The position numbers and the translations under genes were made by a program. From Deltaproteobacteria bacterium HGW-Deltaproteobacteria-6 (GTDB lineage: Bacteria; Desulfobacterota; Syntrophia; Syntrophales; Smithellaceae), in NCBI GenBank assembly GCA_002840435.1, contig PHAT01000002.1, positions 62,001 to 126,000 on the forward strand: a stretch of DNA of 64,000 nt. Reading direction: 5' to 3'. The notes below the pieces were generated by a model that was not told the DNA's origin, did not search any database, and saw nothing but the letters and a program-made list of their open reading frames with translations. Below, one piece after another: positions 8,948-17,899 of the stretch; positions within the stretch are counted from its first letter, which is position 1; every line of letters begins with the position of its first letter.

Positions 8948-9454
8948 ATGGATACACTTCAGAATCAGGGCCGCCAGGAAATCATTTACCGCTATGCAGC
9001 GAAAAAAGCCCTGCAGGATTTGAGAAACGGCGAAGCGCTTGACGAGGCGCTCATATCGCATCTGAACGAACATCCTCTTCTTGGTTATTGCAGCGACGCC
9101 GTGAAAAAAGACGATAAGAATATCCTCAAGAAAAACGCAGCGGCAACCGACAATCCTCTTCTCCTCAGGCGTTTTTGTCTGAAACTGCTGCGTCCTTTCG
9201 GAAACGAACGGGATGTCCGGGATTTTTCATATGAACTGTGGAAGACATCGACCGATTATGAAATCAAGCTGGAGGTACTCTGGAGCCTGCTCAGCTATCA
9301 GGATCTGGCTGAAGAAATCTACGCGGATATCAGCCGTCACTTCGACGCGGCCAACTGGGACAAGTGGCTGCCGTTGATTGTGGAAAAGCTGGAGGGCGAC
9401 AAAGAAGAAAAAAACCACGTCAAAGAACTAATGAAGCGATACTTTAATCTGTAG
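8948..9454 (+). CDS. Hypothetical helical protein downstream of HDOD gene
   Basis: 168 residues with no family I recognise. The sequence is charged, soluble and mostly helical, with HEAT-like features (PLLLRRFCLKLLRPFGNE; DYEIKLEVLWSLLSYQDL) and an acidic/basic C-terminal helix. No signal peptide or membrane segment is seen. AGAGGT precedes the ATG. The short gap to the HDOD gene and shared strand suggest co-transcription. It ends just before a converging transporter gene. Confidence 0.75.
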   Translation: MDTLQNQGRQEIIYRYAAKKALQDLRNGEALDEALISHLNEHPLLGYCSDAVKKDDKNILKKNAAATDNPLLLRRFCLKLLRPFGNERDVRDFSYELWKTSTDYEIKLEVLWSLLSYQDLAEEIYADISRHFDAANWDKWLPLIVEKLEGDKEEKNHVKELMKRYFNL

Positions 9455-9466
9455 GATGTTAGAGCA

Positions 9467-10261
9467 TTATTTCGACAGCTGTAGAATTCGATACGCACCT
9501 TTTCCGACCATAACAAAAACTATGGCCCCGACGATCAAGTCGGGAAGCATGGATTTCGTCAGATAGACTGTGACGCCCGCCAGAATAACACCGATGTTAA
9601 CGATCACATCCATGGATGTGAAAATCATGCTTGCCTGCATATGCACTTCCTGACTTCTGGACTTCTGAAGCAAATACAGGCAAATCGTATTGCCGGTAAG
9701 AGCGAGAAGAGAAATAATAATCATCAGCTGAAAATCAGGTGTTTCTCCATGCCCGGCAAAACGTCTGATCACCTCTGCAAACCCCAAAACGGCCAGCGAC
9801 AGTTGGAAATAACCGGCTGCTTTGGCAACGTTCTTCTTCCGCAAGGCCGCTCCCCCGACAACAGAAAGCGATAACCCGTATACAATGCTGTCGGCCAGCA
9901 TGTCCAGACTGTCGGCGACAAGACCCATGGAACCGGCGATGAAACCGGTGAGCATTTCAAGGATGAAAAAGAATAAATTGATAACCAGAACCTGCCACAG
10001 GACTTTTCTTTCCTGACGGTGGCCGTCATGGGTATTTCCGATGTCCACTGGTTCGGAGGAAACAAGTTTCGTATCAAATTGAAGCGAATGGAGGGAGGCA
10101 AGGATGTCGTCATAGCCGTCTGTATGGCAAACCTCCAACCTGCGGTCGGGTATATCAAACCGCAGCGATTGTATGCCGGTCAGTCCTTCCAATTTCATTC
10201 TGATCATGCGCTCTTCAGAAGGACAGTCCATCTTTGATATTTTAAATGTTGTTTTCAGCAT
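9467..10261 (-). CDS. CDF-like cation transporter with N-terminal HMA-like domain
   Basis: 264 residues: an N-terminal ferredoxin-like metal-binding-type domain (residues 1-75, with a single cysteine in KMDCPSEE rather than a CxxC pair) followed by about six membrane helices like cation diffusion facilitators. The helix-2 metal-site aspartates are present (DSLDMLADS), but the usual HxxxD of helix 5 reads FTSMD, and the C-terminal cytoplasmic domain of classical zinc exporters is missing. It probably moves a divalent metal, but specificity and direction are unclear. It follows fdhD by 37 bp on the same strand and converges on the gene at 8948. Confidence 0.8.
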   Translation of the reverse strand: MLKTTFKISKMDCPSEERMIRMKLEGLTGIQSLRFDIPDRRLEVCHTDGYDDILASLHSLQFDTKLVSSEPVDIGNTHDGHRQERKVLWQVLVINLFFFILEMLTGFIAGSMGLVADSLDMLADSIVYGLSLSVVGGAALRKKNVAKAAGYFQLSLAVLGFAEVIRRFAGHGETPDFQLMIIISLLALTGNTICLYLLQKSRSQEVHMQASMIFTSMDVIVNIGVILAGVTVYLTKSMLPDLIVGAIVFVMVGKGAYRILQLSK

Positions 10262-10298
10262 GAATTTCTTTTCACATCAGACAGGAAAATGCGACCCG

Positions 10299-11096
10299 TC
10301 ACACCAACCGGTTTTCGCCGGAATAGACAAAGCCTGAGTTTTTACGCACATAGCCTAAAAGCGTAACGTTATACTCTCTGGCCAGATGGACGGCGGCAGC
10401 CGTGGGTGTCGACCGGGACACAAGAACCGGTACGCCCAGGCGAATGACCTTGGTGATGATTTCAGACGAAACCCTTCCGCTGACCAGCAGCATGCCGGTT
10501 GTAACCAGCGCCATTTTGTTGTTTCTCAGGAGTACGCCCCCGATCTTGTCAAAGCAGTTATGCCGTCCGATATCCTCGTTGAAAACAGAAAAGTCCGGGT
10601 GCCGGAAAAGGACACTGTGCACACCGCCCACACGCCTGTATACTTCCGACTGCCGCTCGAAATCTTTCATCACATTCAGGATGTCATTGATGGAGAATTT
10701 ATCCTGATTGGCGACAGGCAGAAATTTCTCGTGCTTGAGCGGATTGATGTAGGTAAAGCATTTGCCGCAGCCCGACGTGACACTGCGCAGGCTCTCGCAT
10801 TTTTCAACGGACTTACCGGGAGCAAGGTTGATCATGACGGCAAAGAGACGCTCGTTATAGGAGATGTCGGCGACATCGCCGATGCTGTCGATAACGCCTT
10901 CACTGTAGAGAAAGCCAAGGGCCAGTTCTTCCGTCAGTTGATTGAGGCACAAAAGCGACGCATATTCCGTCCCGTTGATATATATTTTCAGCGATATCTC
11001 GCCGATGACATCTTTTTCTTTATCGCGTAAAACGGTCGTGCCGTTATCAGCAGTAATTTCTTTTACGTCAAAAGTAGCGAATAATTTATCGTCCAT
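10299..11096 (-). CDS. fdhD: FdhD, formate dehydrogenase sulfurtransferase
   Basis: FdhD transfers sulfur from a cysteine desulfurase to the molybdenum/tungsten bis-MGD cofactor of formate dehydrogenase, a step required for activity. The conserved redox cysteine loop is present (VTSGCGKCF), as are the family blocks FLYSEGVI, NEDIGRHNCFDKIGG and LLVSGRVSSEIITKV. The ATG at 11096 (MDDKLF) is favoured by an adjacent GGGGG; an upstream ATG at 11111 is possible. No formate dehydrogenase gene is in the window, so the target enzyme lies elsewhere. Confidence 0.95.
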   Translation of the reverse strand: MDDKLFATFDVKEITADNGTTVLRDKEKDVIGEISLKIYINGTEYASLLCLNQLTEELALGFLYSEGVIDSIGDVADISYNERLFAVMINLAPGKSVEKCESLRSVTSGCGKCFTYINPLKHEKFLPVANQDKFSINDILNVMKDFERQSEVYRRVGGVHSVLFRHPDFSVFNEDIGRHNCFDKIGGVLLRNNKMALVTTGMLLVSGRVSSEIITKVIRLGVPVLVSRSTPTAAAVHLAREYNVTLLGYVRKNSGFVYSGENRLV

Positions 11097-11206
11097 ATTT
11101 CCCCCATTCATGCTTTAATTGAACTGATACATAAACCATGTTCAGTCAGGTGTCAATTTCCGTTAAAACCGGAACCGACCATTTCGGCAGTCCCGCTAAT
11201 GCGGAA

Positions 11207-12349
11207 TCAAACAAGGGCCAGCGCCTGCTGCAGATCGGCGATCAGATCATCGACATGCTCGATTCCGACGGAGATGCGAATCAGATTGCCGGTGATGCCT
11301 GCGGCCTTGCGGACATCTTCCGGCATGGAGAGATGCGTCATCGTCCACGGGTGTTCGATAAGCGACTCGACGCCGCCCAGCGATTCCGCCAGGATGAAGA
11401 GTTTGAGATTTTCCAGCAGGCGAAACGCGTCTTCCTCTCCGCCTTTTACTTTGAAAGAGAACGTGCCGCCGAAACCGCGTGCCTGTGAGACGGCCAGTTT
11501 ATGCTGCGGGTGACTTGCCAATCCCGGATGCAGAACGTCTTCAATTTTGGGATGCGCTGCAAGCCACAAAGCTATGGCCAGGGCGTTTTTGTTGTGGACT
11601 TCCATCCGCAGGGCCAGTGTCTTCAGGCCGCGTAAAACCAGAAAACAGTCATGAGGCGCCTGACAGGTGCCCATCGTGTTCTGATGGAAATAAACGCGTT
11701 TGGCCAGGTCCTCATTATTCACAACAATCGCGCCGCCCACGACATCGGAATGACCGTTGATGTATTTGGTGGTGGAATGCAGCACCATATCGATTCCCAA
11801 AGCCAGCGGATTCTGAAAGTACGGAGACAAAAAAGTGTTATCGCAGACGGTCAGCACACCTTTGGCTTTTGCGATGGCGGCAATGGCCGCGAGATCCAGA
11901 ATGTTCATCAGGGGATTGGTGGGCGATTCCGTCCAGATCATTTTGGTATTGGATTTGATGGCCGCCTTCAAGGCGTTAAGATCCCGCAGATTGACAAACT
12001 GGACTTCAACGCCATGCTGAGTGGCCACTTTAGACATCAGACGATAGGTGCCGCCGTAAAGGTCGTTATGCACAATGACGTGGTCTCCGGCTGCAAGCAG
12101 AGCAATCGCGGTTGCTTCCGCAGCCATGCCTGTACCGAAGGTAAAACCGTGCGTTCCGCCTTCGAGGGCGGCGATGCATTCTTCCAGCGCTTTGCGCGTG
12201 GGATTGCCGGAGCGGGAGTAATCGAAAGGCCCCATCTGCTTCACGCCCTTGTAGGCGAATGTTGACACCTGGTAAATCGGCTGCATGACTGCGCCATACG
12301 CCGGGTCCGGCGCCTGTCCGGCGTGAACGGCAAGCGTTTCAAATTTCAT
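11207..12349 (-). CDS. Cystathionine gamma-synthase/gamma-lyase (PLP enzyme)
   Basis: 380 residues of the Cys/Met-metabolism PLP family. The lysine that binds PLP is in HSTTKYINGHSDVVGG, and the phosphate-binding tyrosine/arginine region in DYSRSGNPTRKALE. It either joins cysteine to an activated homoserine (MetB) or splits cystathionine to cysteine (CGL); sequence alone does not separate the two. It is the last gene of a sulfur amino acid cluster with cysK and metY on the same strand. AGGGGGAT lies 5-6 nt before the ATG. Confidence 0.9.
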   Translation of the reverse strand: MKFETLAVHAGQAPDPAYGAVMQPIYQVSTFAYKGVKQMGPFDYSRSGNPTRKALEECIAALEGGTHGFTFGTGMAAEATAIALLAAGDHVIVHNDLYGGTYRLMSKVATQHGVEVQFVNLRDLNALKAAIKSNTKMIWTESPTNPLMNILDLAAIAAIAKAKGVLTVCDNTFLSPYFQNPLALGIDMVLHSTTKYINGHSDVVGGAIVVNNEDLAKRVYFHQNTMGTCQAPHDCFLVLRGLKTLALRMEVHNKNALAIALWLAAHPKIEDVLHPGLASHPQHKLAVSQARGFGGTFSFKVKGGEEDAFRLLENLKLFILAESLGGVESLIEHPWTMTHLSMPEDVRKAAGITGNLIRISVGIEHVDDLIADLQQALALV

Positions 12350-12608
12350 ACGCTATCCCCCTGGGGTTATTTTCGGGTAAGTTATATCATTCCTGCAATG
12401 AAAACAACCGCCCCTTTACAATGGCAAATCACCTTTTGAGTCCAATGAATCCTTTCAAACAAGGTTATCCAAATAAATTAATCAATGAGGCCGCAAATGA
12501 GATCCGCAAGCAGCTTTTCTCCCCGAGCCCCCGGGGCCATGTCCTGAATCCGGATTAATATGACCTGCAGCGGCCGCCCATTGGTCACAGGCAGCGCTGC
12601 CCCGGGCG

Positions 12609-13568
12609 TTAAGCCCCTATGCCTTCAAATAAAACGGTTGACAGATAACGCTCTCCGGCATCCGGCAGGATGACCACGATGGTCTTGCCCGCAAACTCTG
12701 CCTGTTTGGCCAGCCGCACCGCCGCTGCTGCCGCCGCACCGCAGGAGATGCCGACAAGCATGCCCTCTTCTTTAGCCAGCCTGCGGGCGAACTCTACGGC
12801 TTCCGCACTGTCCACCTGTTCCACGCGGTCGACAACCGACAAATCAAGCGTATCGGGAATGAAGCCCGCGCCGATTCCCTGAATTTTGTGCGGTCCCGGC
12901 TTTAAATCTTCGCCAGCCAGTTTTTGACTGATCACCGGGCTTTCTTTGGGCTCGACGGCCACGGAAATGATTTTCTTTCCCATTTTATTTTTGATGTAGC
13001 GGGAAATGCCGGAAATCGTTCCGCCGGTGCCGACGCCGGCGACCAACACGTCAATGGCGCCTTCGGTATCATTCCAGATTTCCGGACCGGTCGTTTTTTC
13101 ATGGATCGCCGGGTTGGCCGGATTCTTGAACTGCTGCGGCAGAAAATATTTCTTCGGATCGGATGCGGCAATGGCCTCCGCTTTATTGATTGCGCCTTTC
13201 ATGCCTTCCGCGCCGGGCGTCAGGATAAGATTGGCGCCGAAGGCGGCCAGGACTTTCCGCCGCTCTATGCTCATTGTTTCCGGCATGGTCAAGGTGAGCC
13301 GGTAACCGCGTGCCGCTGCGACATAGGCCAGAGCAATGCCCGTGTTGCCGCTGGTCGGCTCAATGATTTCCATGCCCGGTTTGAGCAGACCTTTCTCTTC
13401 GGCATCCCAGATCATCGCTGCTCCGATGCGGCATTTCACGGAGTAGGCGGGATTGCGGCCTTCAATTTTCGCCAACAGGGTTGCCTTGGCACCATCCGTG
13501 ATGTGATTTAATCTGACCAGCGGCGTGTTGCCGATGGACTGTGAATTGTCCGCATATATTTTTTTCAT
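12609..13568 (-). CDS. cysK: Cysteine synthase A (O-acetylserine sulfhydrylase)
   Basis: 319 residues. It makes cysteine from O-acetylserine and sulfide using PLP. The PLP lysine lies in [14 protein letters not shown], the substrate loop in [11 protein letters not shown], the phosphate-binding glycine loop in [11 protein letters not shown] and the C-terminal serine in VGISCGAA. The length and motif order are normal for CysK. It follows metY by 64 bp that contain a long hairpin, and precedes the cystathionine enzyme by about 260 bp. Confidence 0.95.
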   Translation of the reverse strand: MKKIYADNSQSIGNTPLVRLNHITDGAKATLLAKIEGRNPAYSVKCRIGAAMIWDAEEKGLLKPGMEIIEPTSGNTGIALAYVAAARGYRLTLTMPETMSIERRKVLAAFGANLILTPGAEGMKGAINKAEAIAASDPKKYFLPQQFKNPANPAIHEKTTGPEIWNDTEGAIDVLVAGVGTGGTISGISRYIKNKMGKKIISVAVEPKESPVISQKLAGEDLKPGPHKIQGIGAGFIPDTLDLSVVDRVEQVDSAEAVEFARRLAKEEGMLVGISCGAAAAAAVRLAKQAEFAGKTIVVILPDAGERYLSTVLFEGIGA

Positions 13569-13590
13569 GGCGCGCCTCCTTAGTTATTTA

Positions 13591-13627
13591 ATGCAGAGGC
13601 ACGAGGCCAGTCCTCGCACCTCTGCAT
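13591..13627 (-). terminator. Intercistronic hairpin between metY and cysK
   Basis: Arms 13591-13606 and 13612-13627 pair over 16 bp with two adjacent non-canonical positions and a 5-nt loop. On the minus strand it is followed by TAAATAA, not a T run, so it is more likely an mRNA-processing or stabilising stem than a strong intrinsic terminator. It lies 5 nt after the metY stop. Confidence 0.45.
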
Positions 13628-13632
13628 GTGTT

Positions 13633-14931
13633 TCAGATTTTGCCCAGGGCCTGTTCAATATCCGCCAGGATGTCATCGACATGCTCAATGCCAATCGACA
13701 GACGGATAAAATCAGCCGTGACGCCTGTGGCCAACTGTTCTTCCGGTGAAAGCTGTGAATGGGTGGTCGATGCCGGATGAATCGCCAGCGTTTTGGCATC
13801 GCCGATATTGGCCAGATGTGAAATCAGCTCCAGGGAATTAATAAATTTCTTTCCTGCTTCAATTCCGCCTTTCACACCAAAACCCATGATTGCACCAGCA
13901 CCTTTAGATAAATATTTCAGCGCTCTGTCTTTTTCGGGGCTGGATGCCAGTCCCGGATAATTCACCCAGGCAACTTTGGAATGCTTCTCCAGATAAAGAG
14001 CAACAGCCAGTGCGTTTTCACAATGTCTCGGCATACGCAGATGCAGCGTTTCCAATCCCTGAAGAAACAGAAACGCATTAAACGGCGACATAGCCGGGCC
14101 CAGATCGCGCAAAAGCGTAACACGCGCTTTAAGGATGTAGGCCAGGTTGCCCATCGGTTTTAGCGCTTCGACAAAATTCAGGCCGTGATAACTGGGGTCA
14201 GGATCGGCAATGAGCGGAAACTTCCCGTTCGTCCAGTCGAACTTCCCTGAATCAACAATAACACCGCCCAGTGACGTGCCGTGGCCGCCGATAAATTTGG
14301 TTGCGGAATAAACAATAATGTCCACGCCATAATCAATGGGACGCAGGAGATAAGGCGATACGGTGTTATCCAGAATAAAAGGGATGCCGTTTTTGTGAGC
14401 GATGGCGGCAATGCCTGCAAGATCGGCCACATCCATTTTAGGGTTTCCGATGGATTCCGCATAAACGGCTTTGGTCTTTGGCGTAATGGCCGCTTCCAGT
14501 GCTTTCAGGTCATTGGATTTGACAAAGTTAACCTTGATGCCCAGGCGGGGAAATGTGTAATGAAACAGTGTGTAGGTTCCGCCGTAGAGATTATCCGCCG
14601 AGACGATTTCATCGCCGGCTCTGGCAATATTCAGCAGGGCCAGTGTGATAGCGGACTGGCCGCTGGCCACCGCCAGCGCGCCGATGCCGCCGTCCAAAAG
14701 CGCGATTCTTTTTTCCAGAACATCCGTGGTCGGGTTCATCAGCCGCGTATAAATATTGCCGAACTGGGTGAGCCCGAAGAGGGCGGCGGCCTGATCGGTA
14801 TCCTTAAACTGATAGGACGTGGTTTGATAAATGGGCACAGCCCTGGATCCGGTTGTCGGATCCGGTTCCTGTCCGCCATGAAGCGCTAACGTTTCTATTT
14901 TTAATTTTTCATCAATTTTACTCATTTTCAT
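13633..14931 (-). CDS. metY: O-acetylhomoserine sulfhydrylase
   Basis: 432 residues, the usual length for MetY, which makes homocysteine directly from O-acetylhomoserine and sulfide. Diagnostic blocks are [13 protein letters not shown] at the start, [16 protein letters not shown], the PLP lysine in [16 protein letters not shown] and the family insertion around [18 protein letters not shown] strong AAAGGAGAATGAAA site precedes the ATG. With the neighbouring cysK and cystathionine enzyme it gives both direct sulfhydrylation and transsulfuration routes. A possible -10 (TATAAT, 14953-14958) lies just upstream. Confidence 0.93.
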   Translation of the reverse strand: MKMSKIDEKLKIETLALHGGQEPDPTTGSRAVPIYQTTSYQFKDTDQAAALFGLTQFGNIYTRLMNPTTDVLEKRIALLDGGIGALAVASGQSAITLALLNIARAGDEIVSADNLYGGTYTLFHYTFPRLGIKVNFVKSNDLKALEAAITPKTKAVYAESIGNPKMDVADLAGIAAIAHKNGIPFILDNTVSPYLLRPIDYGVDIIVYSATKFIGGHGTSLGGVIVDSGKFDWTNGKFPLIADPDPSYHGLNFVEALKPMGNLAYILKARVTLLRDLGPAMSPFNAFLFLQGLETLHLRMPRHCENALAVALYLEKHSKVAWVNYPGLASSPEKDRALKYLSKGAGAIMGFGVKGGIEAGKKFINSLELISHLANIGDAKTLAIHPASTTHSQLSPEEQLATGVTADFIRLSIGIEHVDDILADIEQALGKI

Positions 14932-15223
14932 TCTCCTTTCCGAATGAAGACCATTATAAACTATCTTTTTATGTTTTGTTTTTCGATCCGTTCAAACGAA
15001 CTTATCGATGAAGACTGTATTTCATCCGCCGGCCTGACCGTTCATCCGGAAAACGGCGGATGGATTATCCGTTCGCTGTAGCTATTGACACGATCGCATC
15101 AAGCATCGGAGATAACAAGAAGCGATCTCCGACAAAAGGCTCCCGCGAGTATTAAGGATACTGCAAAATAAAAAAATATGTTGATCTGTTGATTTTATAT
15201 TCTTTAAATTATTCATATAGCTT
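14932..15223 (-). promoter_or_regulatory. metY 5' region with two inverted repeats
   Basis: This 292-bp gap between mnmA and metY holds a perfect 9-bp inverted repeat (CATCCGCCG at 15023-15031, CGGCGGATG at 15054-15062) and a second stem CGGAGAT/ATCTCCG within 15106-15130. A TATAAT box at 14953-14958 could drive metY. I looked for SAM-I and SAM-II riboswitch core sequences and did not see them. A structured leader is possible, but its class is unknown. Confidence 0.4.
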
Positions 15224-16309
15224 TCACTCCGGTCCACGAATAACATCTTCGATGACCGCGCCGCCCAGCACTTCATCACCATTGTAGAATACGATTGCCT
15301 GTCCCGGCGTAATCGATTCCTGGGCTTCTTTAAAAATAACTTTTAATTTCCCGCCATCGTTTCTCAGGGTGCAGCGCGCCGGTTTTTTGCGGTAGCGGAT
15401 TTTAGCTTCCACCTCTTCGGGGAACTGATCGGTCAGAAAATTCAGGTCGCCGGCAATTAAGCCCGATGCGTAAAGGTCTTCTTTATTGCCAACCAGGATC
15501 GAATTGGTGTGGGCATCAAAACGAAGAACATATAAAGGGGCCTTCGCGCTGATTCCCAGACCGCTGCGCTGTCCGATCGTATAATAAATGATGCCCTGAT
15601 GACGTCCGAGAACCTTGCCTTCCTTGTCAACGATATTGCCCGGGGCGGCAGACAAATTTCTTTCTTCAAAAAACTGCCGGTAATTTCCGGTCGTCACAAA
15701 ACAAATATCCTGACTTTCCGCCTTTTGTGCCACATGCAGCCCGGCATTTTTCGCCAGTATCCGGACGTCTGCTTTGCTGAGATTTCCCAGCGGAAAAAGA
15801 ACACGCGGCAAGTCATCCTTCTTGATCGGATAGAGAAAATAAGTCTGATCCTTATTCTTGTCCTCCGGACGCTTGAGATGCCAGGCATTATCCGTTTGTT
15901 CGATTCTGGCGTAGTGGCCGGTAGCCAGATAATCAAAACCCATTGCGCGGGCCCGATCCAGGAGCGATCCGAATTTCAGGTAGCGGTTGCAGTCCACGCA
16001 GGGGTTCGGTGTTCTTCCACTTAAATATTCAGCGGTGAATTTACTGATCACCAGTTCTTCCATCAACTGAGCGAAGTCAAAGACAAAGTGAGGAACTTCC
16101 AACTGGCCGCAGACACGCTTGGCGTCTTCTATGGCGTCGCCGCCGCAGCAGCTTGAGCGGTCGCCGTTCTGCCGGATGCCCAGACACATGGTGACGCCGG
16201 TAACCGCGTAGCCTGCCTCTTTGAGCAGTAGAGCCGCGAGCGATGAATCAACGCCGCCGCTCATTGCCACAAGAACTTTTTTCCTTAAAGGACTGCTTTC
16301 GTCATTCAT
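15224..16309 (-). CDS. mnmA: tRNA 2-thiouridylase MnmA
   Basis: MnmA places sulfur on U34 of Glu, Gln and Lys tRNAs. The ATP pyrophosphatase loop (VAMSGGVDSSLAALLL), the catalytic cysteine in RTPNPCVDCNRYLKF and the second cysteine in AESQDICFV are all present. I place the start at ATG 16309 (MNDESSPLRKK); an earlier ATG at 16330 would overlap the Rrf2 stop and add seven residues. It directly follows the Rrf2 regulator, so sulfur supply and tRNA thiolation are probably co-regulated. Confidence 0.94.
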   Translation of the reverse strand: MNDESSPLRKKVLVAMSGGVDSSLAALLLKEAGYAVTGVTMCLGIRQNGDRSSCCGGDAIEDAKRVCGQLEVPHFVFDFAQLMEELVISKFTAEYLSGRTPNPCVDCNRYLKFGSLLDRARAMGFDYLATGHYARIEQTDNAWHLKRPEDKNKDQTYFLYPIKKDDLPRVLFPLGNLSKADVRILAKNAGLHVAQKAESQDICFVTTGNYRQFFEERNLSAAPGNIVDKEGKVLGRHQGIIYYTIGQRSGLGISAKAPLYVLRFDAHTNSILVGNKEDLYASGLIAGDLNFLTDQFPEEVEAKIRYRKKPARCTLRNDGGKLKVIFKEAQESITPGQAIVFYNGDEVLGGAVIEDVIRGPE

Positions 16310-16319
16310 ATTACTGCAC

Positions 16320-16760
16320 TCAAATATCATTCATCAAATTATTATCCGCCTTTTGTCGACGGCTCCGAACCAGATCGGCCAGCGTAATCGCTTTCAGCGT
16401 TTCACTTATTTTTTCTCCCAGCATACCCCAGATATCCCGCGTCGGACAAGTGCTGATTCGTGAGCACCGTTTTGCGTCCTGCACGCAATCCACCAGGCAT
16501 ATTTCGCCCTCCAGGGCCTGCAGAATATCCCGAACCGTGATTTCTTCGGGGCGGCGAGTGAGGCTGTACCCGCCGTGTGCGCCTCTGACCGACTGAATTA
16601 AACCGGCGCTCTTCAAAGGAATGACAATCAGGCTTAGATACTTTTCAGAAATATCCTCTCTTTTGGCAATGTCTTTCAGCAAAATCGGATTGCTGCCGTA
16701 ATGGTCGGCTAAATCCGTCATCATCCGTGTGCCGTATCTTGATCTCGTTGATAATTTCAT
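16320..16760 (-). CDS. Rrf2-family regulator with Fe-S-type cysteines (IscR/CymR-like)
   Basis: About 146 residues from the ATG at 16760 (MKLSTRSRYGTRMM). It has a winged helix-turn-helix (residues 25-60) and four cysteines in CLVDCVQDAKRC...TC, matching the spacing of Fe-S-binding Rrf2 proteins such as IscR. It likely senses Fe-S status or cysteine supply and controls this sulfur cluster; this is inferred from the neighbours. An imperfect inverted repeat lies in its own promoter (16783-16805), consistent with self-repression. Confidence 0.88.
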   Translation of the reverse strand: MKLSTRSRYGTRMMTDLADHYGSNPILLKDIAKREDISEKYLSLIVIPLKSAGLIQSVRGAHGGYSLTRRPEEITVRDILQALEGEICLVDCVQDAKRCSRISTCPTRDIWGMLGEKISETLKAITLADLVRSRRQKADNNLMNDI

Positions 16761-16782
16761 TGTTCGTTGGTCTAAGCCTAGC

Positions 16783-16830
16783 ATTCCTATCGTTTTAGTA
16801 GTAATTAGATTAAGGCCGATAAATTGTCAA
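16783..16830 (-). promoter_or_regulatory. rrf2-mnmA promoter with possible Rrf2 site
   Basis: Reading the minus strand, TTGACA (16825-16830) is followed after 17 bp by TAATTA (16802-16807). An inverted repeat ATTACTAC-N7-ATAGGAAT (16783-16805, six of eight positions paired) covers the -10 and start region, where a repressor would block polymerase. The -35 is strong; the -10 and operator are inferred. Confidence 0.45.
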
Positions 16831-16984
16831 GTATTTTTTAAGGGGATATTCAAAAATTATTACTAATCCGTTCATTTGATTGCAGTTAATTGCCCGTAGT
16901 GTTTAATGAATTTTTTCTGTAACACTTAGTAACTATTCCGGTATAAGATAACATATAGACAATAACTTAATATGCCGAGGAAAG

Positions 16985-17866
16985 ATGCACAACCCTTTTC
17001 AAGAAAAAAACACCGACGATGGACGCGATGCCGACTATATCTTGCAATCGCTGAAGGGTGACCAAAACGCTCTGGAAGCTCTGATTCTTCGTCATCAGTC
17101 GTGGGTATTCAACATAGCGCTGACGATGACCGGTGATATTCCACTTGCCGAGGATGTCACGCAGGAAGTCCTGATCAAAGTGATCACAAAATTATCCACT
17201 TACGACCCGCAAAAAGCGGCGTTTCGAACCTGGCTGTATCGTATTGTTGTGAATCACATTGTCAATATGAAGGAAAACAGAAAAGAAAGTTTTTTTTCAA
17301 AAATGATGGAAAGCAATGACGATGAAATGTTCATCAACAACCAGCCGGATCGCCGAAAAACCGTGAGAGTGGAAAATGAACGATTGAAAGAAGAGACAAA
17401 GGCATCCTGCGTCCTTTGCGTGCTCCTGTGCCTGACGAGAAAGGAGCGAATGGTCTTTACCCTGGCGGCCGTCTTTGATGTTACCGACAAAATCGGCGCG
17501 GAGATCTGTGAAATGTCGCGGGTGAATTTCCGGCAGTCCCTGTCCCGCTCCCGTAAAAAAGTATATCAATACTTTATGAAGAATTGCAGTCTGCTTAATG
17601 AAAATAACCCCTGCGCCTGCGCCGATCAGACCAATTATTTGCTCAAGGCGGGGATCATTAATCCTGAGCGGCTGATTGTTGGACAGAATTCGTTGGGAAG
17701 CATCCAAAGCGCATTAGGCAACACGATAAGGGAGGTGGAAGGGTCCTACCATGAATTTATTTCTCTTTTTCGAGACCGGCCTTTTTTGCAGGGACCGGAC
17801 ATGGTTTCATGGCTCAGGGACTTGATGAAAAGCAGTCATTATCGCAGTCTGATGAACTGGACATAA
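16985..17866 (+). CDS. ECF-type RNA polymerase sigma factor with C-terminal extension
   Basis: 293 residues. Region 2 is clear (ALILRHQSWVFNIALTMTGDIPLAEDVTQEVLIKV, then FRTWLYRIVVNHI; residues 35-95) and region 4 follows (LTRKERMVFTLAAVFDVTDKIGAEICEMSRVNFRQSLSRSRKKV, residues 155-195). An extra 95-residue tail carries CSLLNENNPCAC, then helices, resembling the cysteine-containing extensions of some ECF groups that replace a separate anti-sigma factor. No anti-sigma gene is adjacent. GAGGAAAG precedes the ATG. The regulon is unknown. Confidence 0.88.
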   Translation: MHNPFQEKNTDDGRDADYILQSLKGDQNALEALILRHQSWVFNIALTMTGDIPLAEDVTQEVLIKVITKLSTYDPQKAAFRTWLYRIVVNHIVNMKENRKESFFSKMMESNDDEMFINNQPDRRKTVRVENERLKEETKASCVLCVLLCLTRKERMVFTLAAVFDVTDKIGAEICEMSRVNFRQSLSRSRKKVYQYFMKNCSLLNENNPCACADQTNYLLKAGIINPERLIVGQNSLGSIQSALGNTIREVEGSYHEFISLFRDRPFLQGPDMVSWLRDLMKSSHYRSLMNWT

Positions 17867-17899
17867 ACATAATCATCAATAAATAAAGGAGAGGCTGAC

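Noticed and set aside
14932-15223. SAM riboswitch ahead of metY
   Set aside because: I looked for SAM-I and SAM-II core sequences on the minus strand and found none, although inverted repeats are present.
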